DNA from: Byssochlamys sp. IMV 00236
Lineage: Eukaryota > Ascomycota > Eurotiomycetes > Eurotiales > Thermoascaceae
NCBI GenBank assembly: GCA_001931875.2
Contig: MSJH02000814.1
Span: 186,001-250,000, forward strand
Direction of reading: 5' to 3'
DNA: 64,000 nucleotides
Shown here: positions 13,427 through 26,624 of the stretch, in pieces
Layout of the letters: every line of letters begins with the position of its first letter
Position numbering within the stretch: position 1 is the stretch's first letter
Made by a program: the position numbers and the translations under genes
Notes under the pieces: generated by a model
Told to the model about the DNA's origin: nothing
Databases searched by the model: none
What the model saw: the letters and a program-made list of their open reading frames with translations, nothing else

Positions 13427-16400
13427 ATGTTGCGAGCAGCGACTCGCCAGAAAGATGCATTGCATCGCCTGCGACGGTCAAGTGAGCGGCTGGCCCTTCC
13501 ATGGCTTTGTCCGGCGGTGCTACGACTTCAATCCCAATCGTCCGCATCGGCCTCACTAGCCACCTCGTCGTCGACAACTACGAAAGAACGATCACGTCGA
13601 CCATCCTTCCAATCGAGACGAAGTCTTGCCACAGCCGCAGACCCTTCGACCGTCGAACAAAGCAGGTACAATCCATTCGAGAGCAGCCAGTACTCTGTGG
13701 GAGGCAGTTCGGAAGGTTCAAATCATTGGGTTCCGCCGGCGTTTGTTGCTCCAGGGGAATTCGATGCGTCTTCTATCGTCATTGTGGAGGATCTGCTGCA
13801 GACGCAGCCCAGGGTCCTCAGGAAAATAAAGGGTATCGGTGGTGATGCGGAGGAGATGATGGCAAATCTCGACGTCTCCTTGAAAATCGGAAGATTCGAT
13901 CGTGCCTCCGCATTGATTCACCGCCTAGGACAGTTTTTCCCTAGTGGCTCGCCGGAGTATCTCGATATTCACAATCGCTACTTGCAGTCCGTTGTGTCGC
14001 ACATGATTTTCACCAGACAGAACGATATGGTTCTGCCGGTCCAGCGCTGGTTTGAGGTGGATATGCCCAAGGGAGGTGTTACTCCGGATGCTACCACATA
14101 TGCTTCGATGATCCGGATGGCACTGCGTATGCTACACGGTCCCAAGCGCGACCGCACTGTACGAAGGTATTGGGAGATGGCCAAGAATGCGGAAATTGAG
14201 GAGGAGGTACTCGCAGTTCCTGTTCTTTCGGAACTGGAACTCGGTGAATTGTCAGAGGTAAGTTCTATTTTTATGAGACACTAGGAAGATCTGATCTTCT
14301 AACCCATTGATAGATCTGTTCTTCCGACCTGCAGCGTGTTGCAATTGGGAGCATGGATTTCGGTAGCGCCAAAGAACCAGCCGTAGCCGAAGATGAACCC
14401 GCCGCTATCCGCCAGACGAAACAACAGGGTTATGGTTTAACTTCACTTCACGATTCGCTTTCCTTGTTCCAAGGCAAAACCTCGGTCCCAATGCCGGCCG
14501 ATTTGGACCCAAACGACCCGGAGCAGATGAAATACTATCAGCAAATGAGAGAACGGCAGTTAGAAGCTGACGCGGTACGATCTGCTGTGCAACGCTGGCA
14601 GCAGGAGATGGAAGACATGAAGAAGCTTGGCATCTCCACGGCTACTCAAGGATCGCGGCTCCGTTCTATCCTCAGTCAGTGGCATGCTGATCTAGTTAAG
14701 GCTATTCACAAGGAGCTGGAAATGGTTGAACAAGCTGAAGCCAATCCGACGCGCACAGTCAAACAGAGGGAAAGATGTGAATATGGCGTTTATCTCAGAC
14801 TCCTAAGCGCTGAGAAGTTGGCGGCTATCGCTATACTCGGCAGCATGTCAGTCTTCAGTCGAGCTGGTGTAGAGAAGGGTATTAAGACCACTTCTCTTGT
14901 CACAACCATTGGTAAGGATATACGAGATGAGATGCTAGCAGAACGTGTTATGGAACAGGATGCTCAGGCCGATACCCGACGTCGGAAGATCCTTGGTGAA
15001 ATCCTCGCCAAGCGCAAGCAAAAGACTGGGCGCAGCAGATGGAAGGCCCTTGTTCGCCAACTGGAAGAGACAACGCCAGCGGTGATGTGGCCAGTGAGAG
15101 TCGAGGCGAAAGTTGGAGCGGTCCTCATGAGTCTCTTGGTTGAGGTTGCTAAAGCCCCAGTCGAAATGGAGCGCCCAGAAACCAAGGAGCGCGTTATCAG
15201 TATGCACCCTGCTTTTAGCCACAGCTATAGGGTCAGCAGGGGAAGACGCATTGGTCTGATCAACCTTCATCCGGAAATCATCAAGAAGGTGACGGAAGAA
15301 CCACCAGTTGACCTTATTTCCCGACTTCTCCCTATGGTATCGGAGCCCAAGCCATGGAAAGGACCCAAGGATGGCGGGTACATCACATACAATACCTCTA
15401 TGATGCGTGCCACCCCTGGAGACTATTGGCAGCCGGCCTACCTGAAAGCTGCCATTGAGAATCATGGATTGGAGCAGCTGCGTTCTGGCCTCGATGTCCT
15501 TGGGAAAACACCGTGGATAATCAACCGGGATGTTTTCAATGTCATGCTCGAGGCTTGGAATTCCGGCGATGCTGTTGCCAACATCGCTCCGCTAGACCCC
15601 AACTTTCCTTTGCCCCCTAGGCCCTCTCCTGATGAGGGTCCTGAAGCCGAGGCCAAGTGGAGTTATGAGGTCAGAGAACTCGAGAACAAGCTCGCCGGAT
15701 TCCATTCCAACAGGTGTTTCCAGAATTTCCAGATGGAGATCGCTCGTGCCTACAGAAACGAGACATTCTATCTTCCTCATAACATTGACTTCCGTGGCCG
15801 TGCTTATCCTCTCCCGCCGTATCTCAATCAGATGGGTGCCGACAACGCCAGGGGCCTTCTCCTCTTCGCTAAAGGGAAGGTTCTCGGCGAAGGTGGTCTG
15901 AGATGGTTGAAGATCCACCTTGCAAATCTCTTCGGTTACGACAAAGCGAGTCTTAAAGAGCGAGAAGAATTTACCATGCAGCATTTGGACGATGTGCTTG
16001 ATTCAGCTAACAACGGGTTGCATGGCAAACGTTGGTGGCTTGAAGCAGAGGACCCATGGCAGTGTTTGGCAGCGTGCTGTGAGCTAAGGAATGCTCTCAA
16101 ACTTGCGGATCCGACTCAATACGAATCGAGATTACCGGTCCACCAAGATGGGTCTTGCAACGGACTGCAACATTACGCAGCTCTGGGTGGAGACGTTGTG
16201 GGTGCTCAGCAGGTCAACCTGGAACCCTCTGATCGACCTTCCGATGTCTATACTGGTGTGGCTGAATTCGTTAAGGCCGAGGTTGCCAAGGAGGCTGCTG
16301 AGGGCGTTGAGATCGCGAAGAAACTTAACGGAAAGATCACAAGAAAGATCGTCAAGCAAACAGTCATGACCAACGTCTACGGTGTGACTTTCATCGGAGC

Positions 16401-17643
16401 GACTAGGCAAGTTCGCAAGCAACTAATCGACTATTACCCCGAGTTCAGCAAGGCAGAATACAAAGATGCCTCGATCTATATAGCCAAGAAGATCTTCCAG
16501 GCTCTGGGATCAATGTTCACCGGTGCCCATAAGATTCAGTACTGGCTTGGAGACTGTGCCACTCGTATCACGTCGTCTCTTTCACCCGAACAGATCGAGC
16601 AACTCGCGCAGAAGACTCAGACCGAACCAGAAATGGAACTCTTGTCGAAAGATCAAGAGAAGAAGCGAGCGAAGGCAGCGGACCCAGCCTCGCACTTCCG
16701 TTCGACTGTCATCTGGACCACACCTCTGGGCTTGCCAGTTGTGCAACCATACCGCGTCAAGAAGAGCCGTCGGATTGCCACAACGTTGCAGGACCTCAGT
16801 ATTGCGGATGCGTCATCGCACGATGTAGTGTCTAAACGCAAGCAGCTTCAGGCCTTCCCTCCTAACTTTATTCATTCTCTTGACGCCACGCATATGATGA
16901 TGTCTGCTCTTGAATGTCATCGACAGGGCCTGACTTTCTCTGCTGTTCATGATTCCTTCTGGACCCATGCTTCCGACGTCGATGTCATGAGCCGCATCCT
17001 CCGCGATGCCTTCGTGCGCATGCACTCTGACGATATCGTCAAGCGACTTCACGCCGAGTTCCAGGCTCGTTATGGAAACCACATATTCCTTACAAAAGTG
17101 GACCGCAAGAGCCCGGTTGGTAAGGCTGTCAGCCAGTTGCGACGCGAGAACAAGATGCCTGCCAAACAGGCAAAACTGAATGAGCTCTTTGCGGAATACA
17201 AGAGACAGACACTGCTAAAGTCGGACGATCCCGAACTGCAACAGCAGGGTCGTGAGATGATAACCCCTGCAAGCATTTTCGAAGAGATGGGTGCAAAGGA
17301 TGAACACCTAGAACAGGCTAGCAGTCTCGGAGAGAGCGCCGTTGGCCACGTTCCCAGTGATCTCACGGCTAGTAGCAAGACCAAAAATATCATGGAGACT
17401 GATCCCGCCCTGGAGAGTATGCTATCGGAGGTTGATCCTATGAGTACGGAACTTTTATATGAGAGCTCCGACGCGGATTCCGATAGCGTCGACTTTTCAG
17501 ACGCCGATACCTCGGAAACCCGCCGTCGACAGAAGGGTCCCTCTTACGAATGGCTATGGCTGCCAATGCGATTCAAGGAGGTGCCGGAGAAGGGGTCTTG
17601 GGACATCTCCCGGCTCAAGGACAGTACATACTTCTTTTCTTAA
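13427..17643 (+). CDS. rpo41: mitochondrial DNA-directed RNA polymerase
   Basis: Single-subunit T7-like RNA polymerase that transcribes the mitochondrial genome. Exons 13427-14257 and 14314-17643 give 1386 residues, close to yeast Rpo41. The N-terminus is rich in Arg, Ser and Ala and lacks acids, as expected for a mitochondrial presequence; then comes a helical N-terminal extension. The polymerase core is intact: NIDFRGRAYPLP, the first metal-binding Asp in VHQDGSCNGLQHYAALG (about residue 889), the Lys and Tyr of the O-helix in RKIVKQTVMTNVYG (about 958 and 966, eight apart as in T7), FIHSLDATHMM and the second Asp in AVHDSFWTH (about 1157). The C-terminal about 150 residues after KSPVGKAV are an acidic fungal extension containing SSDADSDSVDFSDADTSE, followed by a closing segment ending DSTYFFS. 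Confidence 0.96.
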
Positions 17644-18335
17644 CTTGGAGTTGGTCTTCAGTGTCCGCGTTTGTCATCAGAAGACAAAAGGCGACTGCAT
17701 GCCGCCTTGTTGGGTTGTCTTCGATCCGCAATGTTTGTGTTTGTGTCTAGCATTGCGTCGGCGTTTCTCATGTTTGTTTCACCGCGAGCGAATTGCGGAT
17801 TTTCGTTGGCTCTTTGGCCGACAAATACCTTCGACCTTTGTCTTATGATGGATGCCTCTTTGTTTGTTCTACAATCGACACCCCTCTCAAGCGTTCTTGG
17901 CTCATGTACAACTACATATTACTGTGGGATGGTGTTGTGGATCGACGATTGTTGAGCAAAAAATCAGCATGTATCTATATATACTTTGGGATATTCTCTG
18001 CCGATAGGCTGTATCTAGAACACACACGGGCAGAAATGATCTGACGAGCTCGGAATCGAATGTATGATTATGGCATTTCAATTATCACTCTATTTCTGGT
18101 TATCATATTATAGCAAGAAAGATTACATTGCCAAGCCTGTTCACTATAAGGGCTACCAGGTTCGCATTACTGGATCCTAGTCAATGTAGTTATTAATATA
18201 TCTGATGATATATCGACTGCTAGCCGACGAGAGCATTTCATATTGATCATCAGTTGTGAAAGTGCGATGCACCATCTGACCACGTGTGAGGTGAGCTGAC
18301 CTGACCGTTCGATTCCTTTCTCTTCTTCTCCCGAA

Positions 18336-19104
18336 CTGGAGGAGAATTATCTACGCCATACGACTCTCGCATGATCCGATCTTTCTCCGTCGGTACTGGA
18401 TCACCTGGCAGAATACTTACGTACCACTGTTGCGTACGAGGAATAGCTAAAGTAACAGAATGGACTTCATGATGGACAAGTTCTCGCCAGTAGGTACCTC
18501 ATCATGCGATTGATTGCGACTCGGCTTTTTACTTGTCTTCCCCGCATGTGCCACTAGTAGCCAGTTAGTTATCGCTTGTTGCTGACTCGAAAGCGATCAA
18601 CAGAAACTACTGCTGCTGCTGCTGCTGCTACGCGTGAAACATCGATGATCGGCCGGTCATAATAATGGTTTCTCCCAGGGATTCTTCGCCGCCACGATCG
18701 ACAGGGACAAATGTGGAGAATAGACTGCCTGTGTCTCTAACAGTCTGCCCTACCTACTCTATACTTACTCGAGTACTTTGCTTTACAAGTATTACTCGAG
18801 GAGTCGAGAGTGACTCCGTTCTGCTCTACGCTGCAGAACAATACGCCTGATCAGGGAGATCCTTACTAGTCAGTGGCGTTCATGGCCCGTGGAATGCAGG
18901 TGTTTCCAGCAAATGATGCCTCTCCCCGTCACTTGAAGTCTCGCGATCCGACCTCTTGGGCCAGCATTCGACAGGCCGTGGGGGAGACCCGTTGCGTCGA
19001 GACTAGAATTGTTAGTCTCTGCGCTTCCCCAGACAAGCATCAAAACGGCTCCCCCGAGGCGGGAACGGCCTCATGACCGTCTAGGATGCACTGTTCGACT
19101 GGAG
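18336..19104. promoter_or_regulatory. candidate CreA-type sites upstream of xlnR
   Basis: Matches to the CreA consensus SYGGRG are seen at 18336-18341 (CTGGAG), 18978-18983 (GTGGGG) and 19099-19104 (CTGGAG). xlnR of Aspergillus is known to be under carbon catabolite repression by CreA, so these are plausible. The motif is short and expected by chance, so functional importance is inference only. Confidence 0.25.
18610..18629. repeat. (CTG)6 microsatellite
   Basis: Six CTG units plus CT in the upstream region of xlnR; non-coding as far as can be seen. Confidence 0.85.
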
Positions 19105-19771
19105 ACTTTCGAGCTTTTCCTGTCTCTCATTATTATTCATGGATCCTGGTCAAAGGTCGAGACTGTGAACACTGAAGAGAAGACTCAAGAGTGTCCGATT
19201 GCATCTCCCCACCTGGAAACAAGCTGCTGCTAACGAGACTAGCTCTTGGTACCCCGCGCCCTTTTCGCCCTTTTCGCCCTTTCGCCCTCGTGCGCCGCTC
19301 TTCTCCACACAATCTGAGCCATTATTATTGCTCGCCTGCCACCGTGCCACCGCCGAAAGGCTCGTCTGGCCCGAGAATACTCTTTCGGGGGAATTAGACA
19401 GTTAAACTCCACCATCGCGGCGTCCCGGTCGGCATATTGAAAAATTCCACCCTTCACGAACGTCTTGTTCCTTTGCTTTCTCTGTCCATCTATGTTCCTG
19501 GTCTTGTGGGTGCGTGCGCTTCACCGTCAACTACGAGAACACCAGCAACGCCCATTACCGTTCTCGATCCTTCCAGCGTGCGCGTGAGTATCGCAGCGGA
19601 GAGGCAGAGTGTTCCCCGATTCCGGCACTGCTCTGGCCGCGGTATCCTGCGCTGCGATGTCATCGCTGCGTTGACCGCTATCGGCCTAATTTGGACAAAT
19701 ATTTGTCGACAGGCTCATCGCATTGCTACCGCGCCTACTTCGGTCTCAGCAGGGTTCGGGGGAGGGTCAAG

Positions 19772-22649
19772 ATGTCTAGTTCGACCTCATTGTCGTATGC
19801 GGGCGCATATGGCTCCTTCTCGACTGTTCCCAATGGGGCTCTATCTGATCGAGTCCCACAATCGCAGACTTCTGGGCTGGATACCTTGGCGGAGGGTTCA
19901 CAGTACGCACTCGAGCAGTTACAGCTCTCTCGAGAGGCACATGCGAAACCGAAAGATCAACTCTACGCTGAAAGCTGCAATGGCTTCAAAGCTTCCTTTC
20001 AGCGCGATTCTCTCTCCGAGGCTCGATCCGCTATTCGGAAGAATTCCTCCTCTACGCCAGTCCGACGGAGGATAAGCCGCGCTTGCGACCAATGCAACCA
20101 GTTACGGACCAAGTGCGATGGACACAGCCCGTGCGCTCATTGTATAGGTAGTGATTTGATCAGATCATGGTCTCTGAGAGTGCTGACACTCTTACAGAAT
20201 TTGGCTTGACCTGCGAATATGCCCGCGAACGCAAGAAGCGGGGGAAAGCATCGAAAAAGGATCTCGCAAAAGCCGCGGCGGCTGCAACCGCTGCTCCATC
20301 CAGCAATGGAAATGACAGCGCATCTTCCGCCAACGGTCAGTCTCCTGCCGACAAAAGATCGCCATCCGAAGTGAATAATAGGAGTGGGATAGCGTTTGAT
20401 TCCTCGCGAGATTCCGCGCAGCCACGCACATCTCATGCACGACAGCAAAGCATGCCAGGAATGACGACGATCTCGCCATCTCAGCAACAGCAGCAACAAG
20501 AGCTCGTCTCCGGACTAGAAGCTTTGCCAATGAATGGGTTTGGGTCCCTGCAAGAGGTCGATCAACAAGGCATGGGTGTTGCGGATTTCAGATCTCTTCA
20601 GATGCTCCAGTCGTCAAATGCGAACCATCGATCCCCATCGTCGTTACTCCCTCCTCCCGGATCTAATAGCGGATATGGCGAGGCTGCATTTTCCTTGATA
20701 GGCCATCCGGAACAGAATGTAGCATCAACGAACGGTTTCCGTTTCGCAGCCTCTGCGGGAAATGCTTCCGCACCTTTCATAGGGCTCACTCCGCCCGCCC
20801 AATCTCCTGGATGGCTCCCACTACCCTCCCCATCTCCTGCTAACCTCTCGTCCTTTACTCTGCCTCCTGTTCCTAGTACCTTGAGATACCCCGTTTTGCA
20901 GCCTATTCTACCACATATTGCGTCTATTATACCCCAATCGCTTGCTTGTGACCTGCTCGATCTGTATTTCACGAGCTCCTCTTCTTCTCATCTCTGCCCA
21001 CAGTCTCCTTACGTCGTGGGATATGTTTTCCGCAAGCAGTCCTTCCTTCATCCGACCAAACCCAGAGTCTGCAGTCCTAGCCTCCTAGCAAGCATGCTAT
21101 GGGTAGCAGCACAGACGAGCGACGCCGCCTTTTTGACGTCCCCGCCTTCTGCGAGGGGTCGAGTGTGCCAGAAACTGCTGGAGCTCACGGTCGGTCTCCT
21201 TAGGCCCCTGATTCATGGACCAGCACCGGGGGAAGCATCTCCGAACTACGCGGCCAACATGGTCATCAACGGAGTCGCTCTTGGTGGATTCGGTGTGTCT
21301 ATGGATCAGCTGGGAGCCGAGAGCAGTGCTACGGGGGCTACCGATGATGTTGCGACGTATATTCACCTTGCCACGGTTGTTTCCGCTAGTGAGTATAAGG
21401 GTGCCAGTATACGCTGGTGGGCTGCGGCTTGGTCACTGGCCCGGGAGCTCAAGCTTGGCCGAGAACTGCCGCCAAATATGTCCCAAGTGAGCCAGGATGG
21501 AGAGAGAGACAGAGATACCAAGGGTGATATCGGGAAAAGACACCCGCCGATGCCACTATCCAATGGAATGGGTAATTCGAACATTGAGTTCAGCGAGGAA
21601 GAGCGAGAGGAACGCCGGCGCATCTGGTGGCTGCTCTATGTCATGGACCGGCATCTTGCTCTGTGCTATAATCGGCCGCTGAGTCTTTTGGATAGAGAAT
21701 GTGAAGGGTTACTGCAGCCCATGAATGACGACCTATGGCAAGCTGGCGATTTCTCCAATGCTGGATACCGACGCGTTGGGCCGAGTTTCGAATGTACAGG
21801 ACATAGTATGTTTGGCTATTTCCTCCCCCTGATGACGATTTTGGGCGAAATCGTGGACTTGCATCATGCCCGGAACCATCCTATGAGTTTCAGGAGTGGC
21901 CGGGAGTGGGATGCTCAAGTGGCTGAAATAACTCGCCAACTTGATGTTTACGGTCAAAGCTTGAAAGATTTTGAGACACGCCAGATGCACGATGAACCTA
22001 TGGTGGAAGGGACTCGCCTCGATCATCTCAGCCCATCAGTACGTTCTAGCGACTCTCGGATGACGGAATCAAAGGTCCAAACCGAGATTGTTGTCGCATA
22101 TGGAACGCACATCATGCATGTGTTGCATATCTTGCTCGCAGGGAAATGGGATCCCATCGCCCTGCTCGATGATAATGACCTCTGGATATCCTCTGACGAA
22201 TTCGTGGCAGCGATGGGACACGCTGTCAATGCCGCAGAAGCTGCGGATCGAATCTTGAAGAAAGACCCGGATCTCAGCTATATGCCTTTCTTCTTCGGGA
22301 TCTATCTTTTACAGGGCAGTTTCCTGCTTCTGCTGACGGCGGACAAGCTGCAGACAGACGCAAGCAGCGATGTGGTGAGGGCTTGCGAGATTATTGTCCG
22401 CGCACACGAAGCCTGCGTCGTGACCCTGAATACGGAATACCAGGTGGGTTCCTGCGTCTTTACTCAATCTCTTTTTTTCTTTTGTATCGCTAAACATTAC
22501 AATAGAGGAATTTCCGGAAGGTCATGCGCTCAGCTCTCGCCCAGGTCCATGGCCGTGTACCTGAAGACCTCGGCGAACAGCAGCGACGCAGACGCGAGGT
22601 CCTAGCACTATACCGTTGGACTGGCGATGGAAGTGGACTCGCTTTATGA
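19772..22649 (+). CDS. xlnR: xylanolytic transcriptional activator XlnR
   Basis: Zn2Cys6 transcription factor that activates xylanase, cellulase and pentose-catabolic genes. Exons 19772-20147, 20198-22443 and 22506-22649 give 921 residues. The zinc cluster is at about residues 105-131 with spacing C-x2-C-x6-C-x5-C-x2-C-x6-C ([15 protein letters not shown], then CAHC and [11 protein letters not shown]), and the first intron splits it, as is usual for this gene. A Gln/Ser/Pro-rich linker follows, then the fungal-specific regulatory domain with [39 protein letters not shown] and [11 protein letters not shown]. The second intron falls after VVTLNTEYQ, and the protein closes with [15 protein letters not shown], the characteristic XlnR end. 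The start gives [11 protein letters not shown]; an in-frame upstream stretch exists but is not needed. All cysteines are intact. An alternative is the paralogue-like AraR, but the linker and end fit XlnR. Confidence 0.97.
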
Positions 22650-23338
22650 TACCTATACTCGTTGTCTTTTACTATTCAAGGTCATGGAAGCATCAATGAT
22701 ATCACACGAAGTAAGTCTCTGTCACGATTTGTATGCAGCAGATATCTTTCTGCGAATGGAGCATGGAGCACTGCTCCTTTGCCATCATCATATGGGAGAA
22801 CGTTATGGGACAGTATTTATGTTTATCCGTCCTTTGCGGTTATATCATGGAAGGACACTGGTGTTCGGGGATGTCAGTCACCACTCGAGCGGGCATTTAC
22901 AGCGCTCTTCGATTCGATGATCTGTCTGGTGCCAGTGTCTACAGTACTGTGCTGTACATGCCAGACGGTATTATATTTGTATATATTTGAAACTTCTCCA
23001 TCTGATCCTTATCATGAAAAGAAAACATCCATGATTTGGTGCACCTCTACATGACATGTCTTAACACCTTTCGAAATCCTCATACTCATATTAGGATAAG
23101 TAGAATCAACTGTATCTCTGCTGCATAAAGTGTTCACTGCGATTGGTCGACTTCGGAGCAAAGGAACGCAACACGTGATACCTAGGTATGACGCCGTGGC
23201 TTAGATCATGGTCCGAACCATAGAAGAAGAATACAGCATTAAGTTAAGTTCCAGACCATATCTACTTATCGATCGACAATTCATTGCTTTCTTTTCCAGA
23301 TGTCGAAGCTTGATACCTGACCTGCTGATTCCGCGAGG
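22650..23338. other. intergenic region xlnR to radical SAM gene
   Basis: The 3' flank of xlnR and promoter of the next gene. There is a CACGTG at about 23172, but no coding signal. Confidence 0.45.
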
Positions 23339-24578
23339 ATGGCCACTCTTTGCCGCGCCTTCAACACCAGACTTCCGCGTACTGTCAATATCAATAATCC
23401 CATCATCAACCCATCATCCTCCAAGCTCCGTCCTCTCATTCCGCGACGCAACCTCGGCATCCCGCCACAGTACCTCCTGGACGAGTACATCCCACGCTAC
23501 CAGCTACTTACATCCGTCGAGGCGGCCAAGAAACGCTCCCAAGCATATGCACATTTGCAAAACTGCAATTTGTGCCCCAGAAAATGTGGCGTTAACCGGT
23601 ATAAGGAGACGGGGGTGTGTTTGATTGGGGCGGAGACAGCGAAGGTTAATGTGATCGCACCGCATTTTGGTGAGGAGCCCTGCATTACGGGATATCGGGG
23701 GAGTGGATCGGTTTTCTTCTCGGGGTGTAATTTGAGATGTGTGTTTTGTCAGAACCATGTAAGGGAGTTCATCTTGTCTCTTTTTCTCTTTTCTTTCCGT
23801 CGTTATGTCTCGATTTTTTCTTTGCTGGGTTTAGTTTGGGGGATGTGCTAATAGGTAATATGTGTGACAGGACATCGCGCACCAGCGGAAAGGATTCGAT
23901 TTGACACCAGAAGAACTGGCAGAGTGGTACCTTAAACTACAGCAGGTTGGAAACGTACATAACATCAACCTGGTTACGCCAGAGCATATCGTCCCGCAGG
24001 TAGCACTATCCATCCTAGCTGCTCGAGACATGGGTCTCAAGTTGCCAGTGATCTACAATACCTCGTCATTTGACTCTCTCGCTTCCATAGAGCTGATGGA
24101 CGGTCTGGTCGATATCTACCTGGCCGATTTCAAGGTCTGGAAGAACAGCACTTCGAAACGATTGCTCAAGGCGGACAACTATGCGGAGACAGCTATGGAA
24201 AGCATCAAGGCCATGCACAAGCAGGTTGGTGATCTGTGCTTTACGTCTGATGGTATCGCCAAGAAGGGTGTCTTGCTCCGTCATCTAGTCATGCCGGGCA
24301 AGGAGGATGAAGGTAAAGAGATCGTGAGATGGCTGGCAGAGAATGTGTCCAAGGATATGTATATCCATATCATGGAACAGTACCATCCTGATGCTCATGT
24401 GGGAAAGAAAAAGCGCGCCACCAAGCAGGCGGAAGGTGGCCCGGAGGAGGAGGTCCGGTATGCGGATATCAACCGTGCTGTGACTGATCAGGAGCTGGGC
24501 AGTGTGAAGGACGCTGCGCGCGAGGCTGGGATGTGGCGATTCGTCGAAGTCAATGAGCAAGGCGGGTTCCATCTATGA
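23339..24578 (+). CDS. PflX-like radical SAM protein, putative mitochondrial
   Basis: Radical SAM enzyme resembling the bacterial PflX group (uncharacterised, related to pyruvate-formate-lyase activating enzymes). Exons 23339-23758 and 23871-24578 give 375 residues. The radical SAM cluster motif is FFSGCNLRCVFCQNH (C-x3-C-x2-C), with the intron directly after the final QNH. Upstream, about residues 78-86, lies a second conserved cysteine group, NCNLCPRKCGVNR, which is a hallmark of this group and could bind a further metal or cluster. After the intron come GFDLTPEELAEWYLKLQQ, a substrate-side stretch NINLVTPEH and VDIYLADFKVWKN. The N-terminus (MATLCRAFNTRLPR) is basic and acid-free, so mitochondrial import is likely. 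Substrate and reaction are not known; do not infer glycyl-radical activation from the name. Confidence 0.85.
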
Positions 24579-25340
24579 GGAGATCGAGCGGGACCGGACC
24601 CTCTGTGGTCGGTACATCCTTTGTCTGCGACTGAAATATGAGGCAGTCGTTGGACCTCATACGGGATTAGAGCTTATAGTTAGCTCAAGCACACGCTCTT
24701 CTGCTTGAGCAGGAGTCTCTGGGCATTACATGCACCCAAGGCGTGTCATAATCCCGGTGGAGAGCTCGTTCCTGATCTGCCACCTCACCATAAGGCGGTG
24801 ATCTCTGGATGACCAGGCCGCTCTCCAGAATACAACTCGGGGAGGCAATCTTTGGTGATGCACAGCAGCACGCTCTAAAGCTTGTCACGGCTTGTCACAG
24901 CTTCAGCCTGGCTAGTCCCTTCCACTCGCAATACTCTTGCCGATCTTGGGAACCGATCGGTGACACAGTCTATTCGGAGCACGGACTTGCTGCAGTCTGC
25001 ACGAGGACATACAGTGTGCTGTACTGTTTATAGGAGTCACTATTGTACAATATGTTCTCAATAATAAATCGGGCTACAGAATACAAGAATCGATGACTAT
25101 CTTACAGTTCTTATTTCTGTCGTAGCCGTATGGTTCTGTAGGGAAAATAAGAGCATAGGTAGACATACATACTTACTTAGCTTGGCCAGAGCTCCGCTCG
25201 GGGAGCTCTCCGCAATTCCATCATAGCTAACAATTTGAAACCTCCCCTCCAATTCCCCGACCAGCCATGGGACCATTCCCCTCTCCCATCTCTTCAGCTA
25301 TTTTCCAATAGGAAATACCAAAGCACTGGAGGCTACAGCT
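24579..25340. other. intergenic region
   Basis: Between the radical SAM gene and the DUF92 gene. Nothing gene-like is seen. Confidence 0.45.
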
Positions 25341-26624
25341 ATGAAACCTTATGTCGCCATTCCGGCGACCCTGGCCCTCGTCTATCGCGCCTGGTCTCGC
25401 AAATCGCTGACGACTACGGGCATCGTCGCTGCCGCCATTACTGCTCTCGTCCACGCCCAGCACCCGTGGTCGACACCGTTTACTCTTCTGGTCATCTTTT
25501 ATCTGGGCGGAACGACTGCGACGAAGGTTAGAGCTTATGGTTTATTGGACTACTGCCGCCTTGTGGAGCGCTGTAGGGCTGATGCGCTGACTTCCCCGAA
25601 CCGAGCAGGTCAAACATGATATTAAAAGCCAACTGACCGTCTCCTCGACCGGGTCTAGCGGTGGAGAGGGCCCTCGAACGCATATTCAGGTCCTGGCCAA
25701 CTCTATTATCGCGTCCATCTTGACGCAGTTACACTCAAGACAGCTGGCGCGGAGTGGGCGGGATTGCTTTTCGAAGGGAACAGATGCGGCGGATTTGTTG
25801 ATGGTTGGAGTTGTTGCGTGAGTAGTGCACTTGAAATAATCGGAGGAGGAAAGAACAAACACTCATTGACGAAATAGAAATTACGCCGCCGTTGCTGCCG
25901 ATACCTTCTCCTCTGAACTCGGCATTCTCTCCAAGTCGAAACCGCGCCTCATAACCTCCCTGACGCTCCGCGTCGTTCCGCCAGGCACCAACGGCGGTGT
26001 TACAGCCGCTGGTCTTCTGGCTGGTCTGTTTGGTGCTTTCACCATCGCAGTAACGTCAACGGTGCTGCTACCTTTCTGTTCGGACTGGGGATATGGAGAG
26101 AAGGGGTTATGGATTGCTGGAGTGACACTGTGGGGTGGACTGGGAAGTCTTCTGGATAGCTTCCTGGGCGGGTGGCTCCAGAGTAGTGTGGTCGATAAGC
26201 GGACTGGGAAGATTGTCGAAGGCAGTGGCGGACAGAGGGTAATACGCCCTGTCATATCTTGTCCTCAATTGACCTTTTTGATGAATATTCGCTAATCTTT
26301 GCCGATGCTCAGGTCCTCATACACCCTTCTTCCACCCAACCTGCCGGTGCGGCTGCCTTGCCGAAGCAAAACACCGGTCTTCGGACCACTCAAGAAACTG
26401 CGAATACTGCAACCCTGAAAGGTGCCAAAATCACGGGGTCATCAGCAGGGTCGCAGCCGGGAAGTCATGACCCGGAACACGAGAGCCGAAAGGTCGAGAG
26501 CGGGTTCGACTTGCTTGATAATAACGACGTTAATGTCTTGATGGCGACGATTATGAGCATTGGTGGAATGGCGGTTGCAGGTTACATTTGGGATGTTCCG
26601 CTGAGCGCTGCTTTTGCGAAATAA
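25341..26624 (+). CDS. TMEM19/DUF92 family integral membrane protein
   Basis: Multi-spanning membrane protein of the DUF92 (TMEM19) family; a plant relative, VTE6, is a phytyl-phosphate kinase, but the fungal role is not established. Four exons (25341-25526, 25609-25817, 25878-26238, 26313-26624) give 355 residues. Family phrases are FYLGGTTATKVKHDIK across intron 1, ANYAAVAADTFSSELGILS across intron 2, RVVPPGTNGGVTAAGLLAG and WGGLGSLLDSFLGGWLQ. Helices are expected at about residues 5-60, 165-215 and near the C-terminus (VLMATIMSIGGMAVAGYIW). A hydrophilic loop of about 75 residues between the last two blocks is poorly conserved in appearance. The splice junctions each restore a recognisable family motif. 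Confidence 0.85.

Larger units (their letters stand above)
17644..19771. other. 2.1-kb gene-free region upstream of xlnR
   Basis: No gene is supported here; the open frames are short with unusual composition. It holds the 3' flank of rpo41 (to about 18050) and a long upstream region of xlnR with a CTG repeat at 18610-18629, pyrimidine-rich blocks near 19255-19300 and scattered GC-box-like motifs. The length suggests an extended regulatory region or a long 5' leader. Confidence 0.5.

Noticed and set aside
19437..20075. 212-codon frame overlapping the first exon of xlnR
   Set aside because: Different frame from the intact XlnR zinc-cluster exon; shadow.
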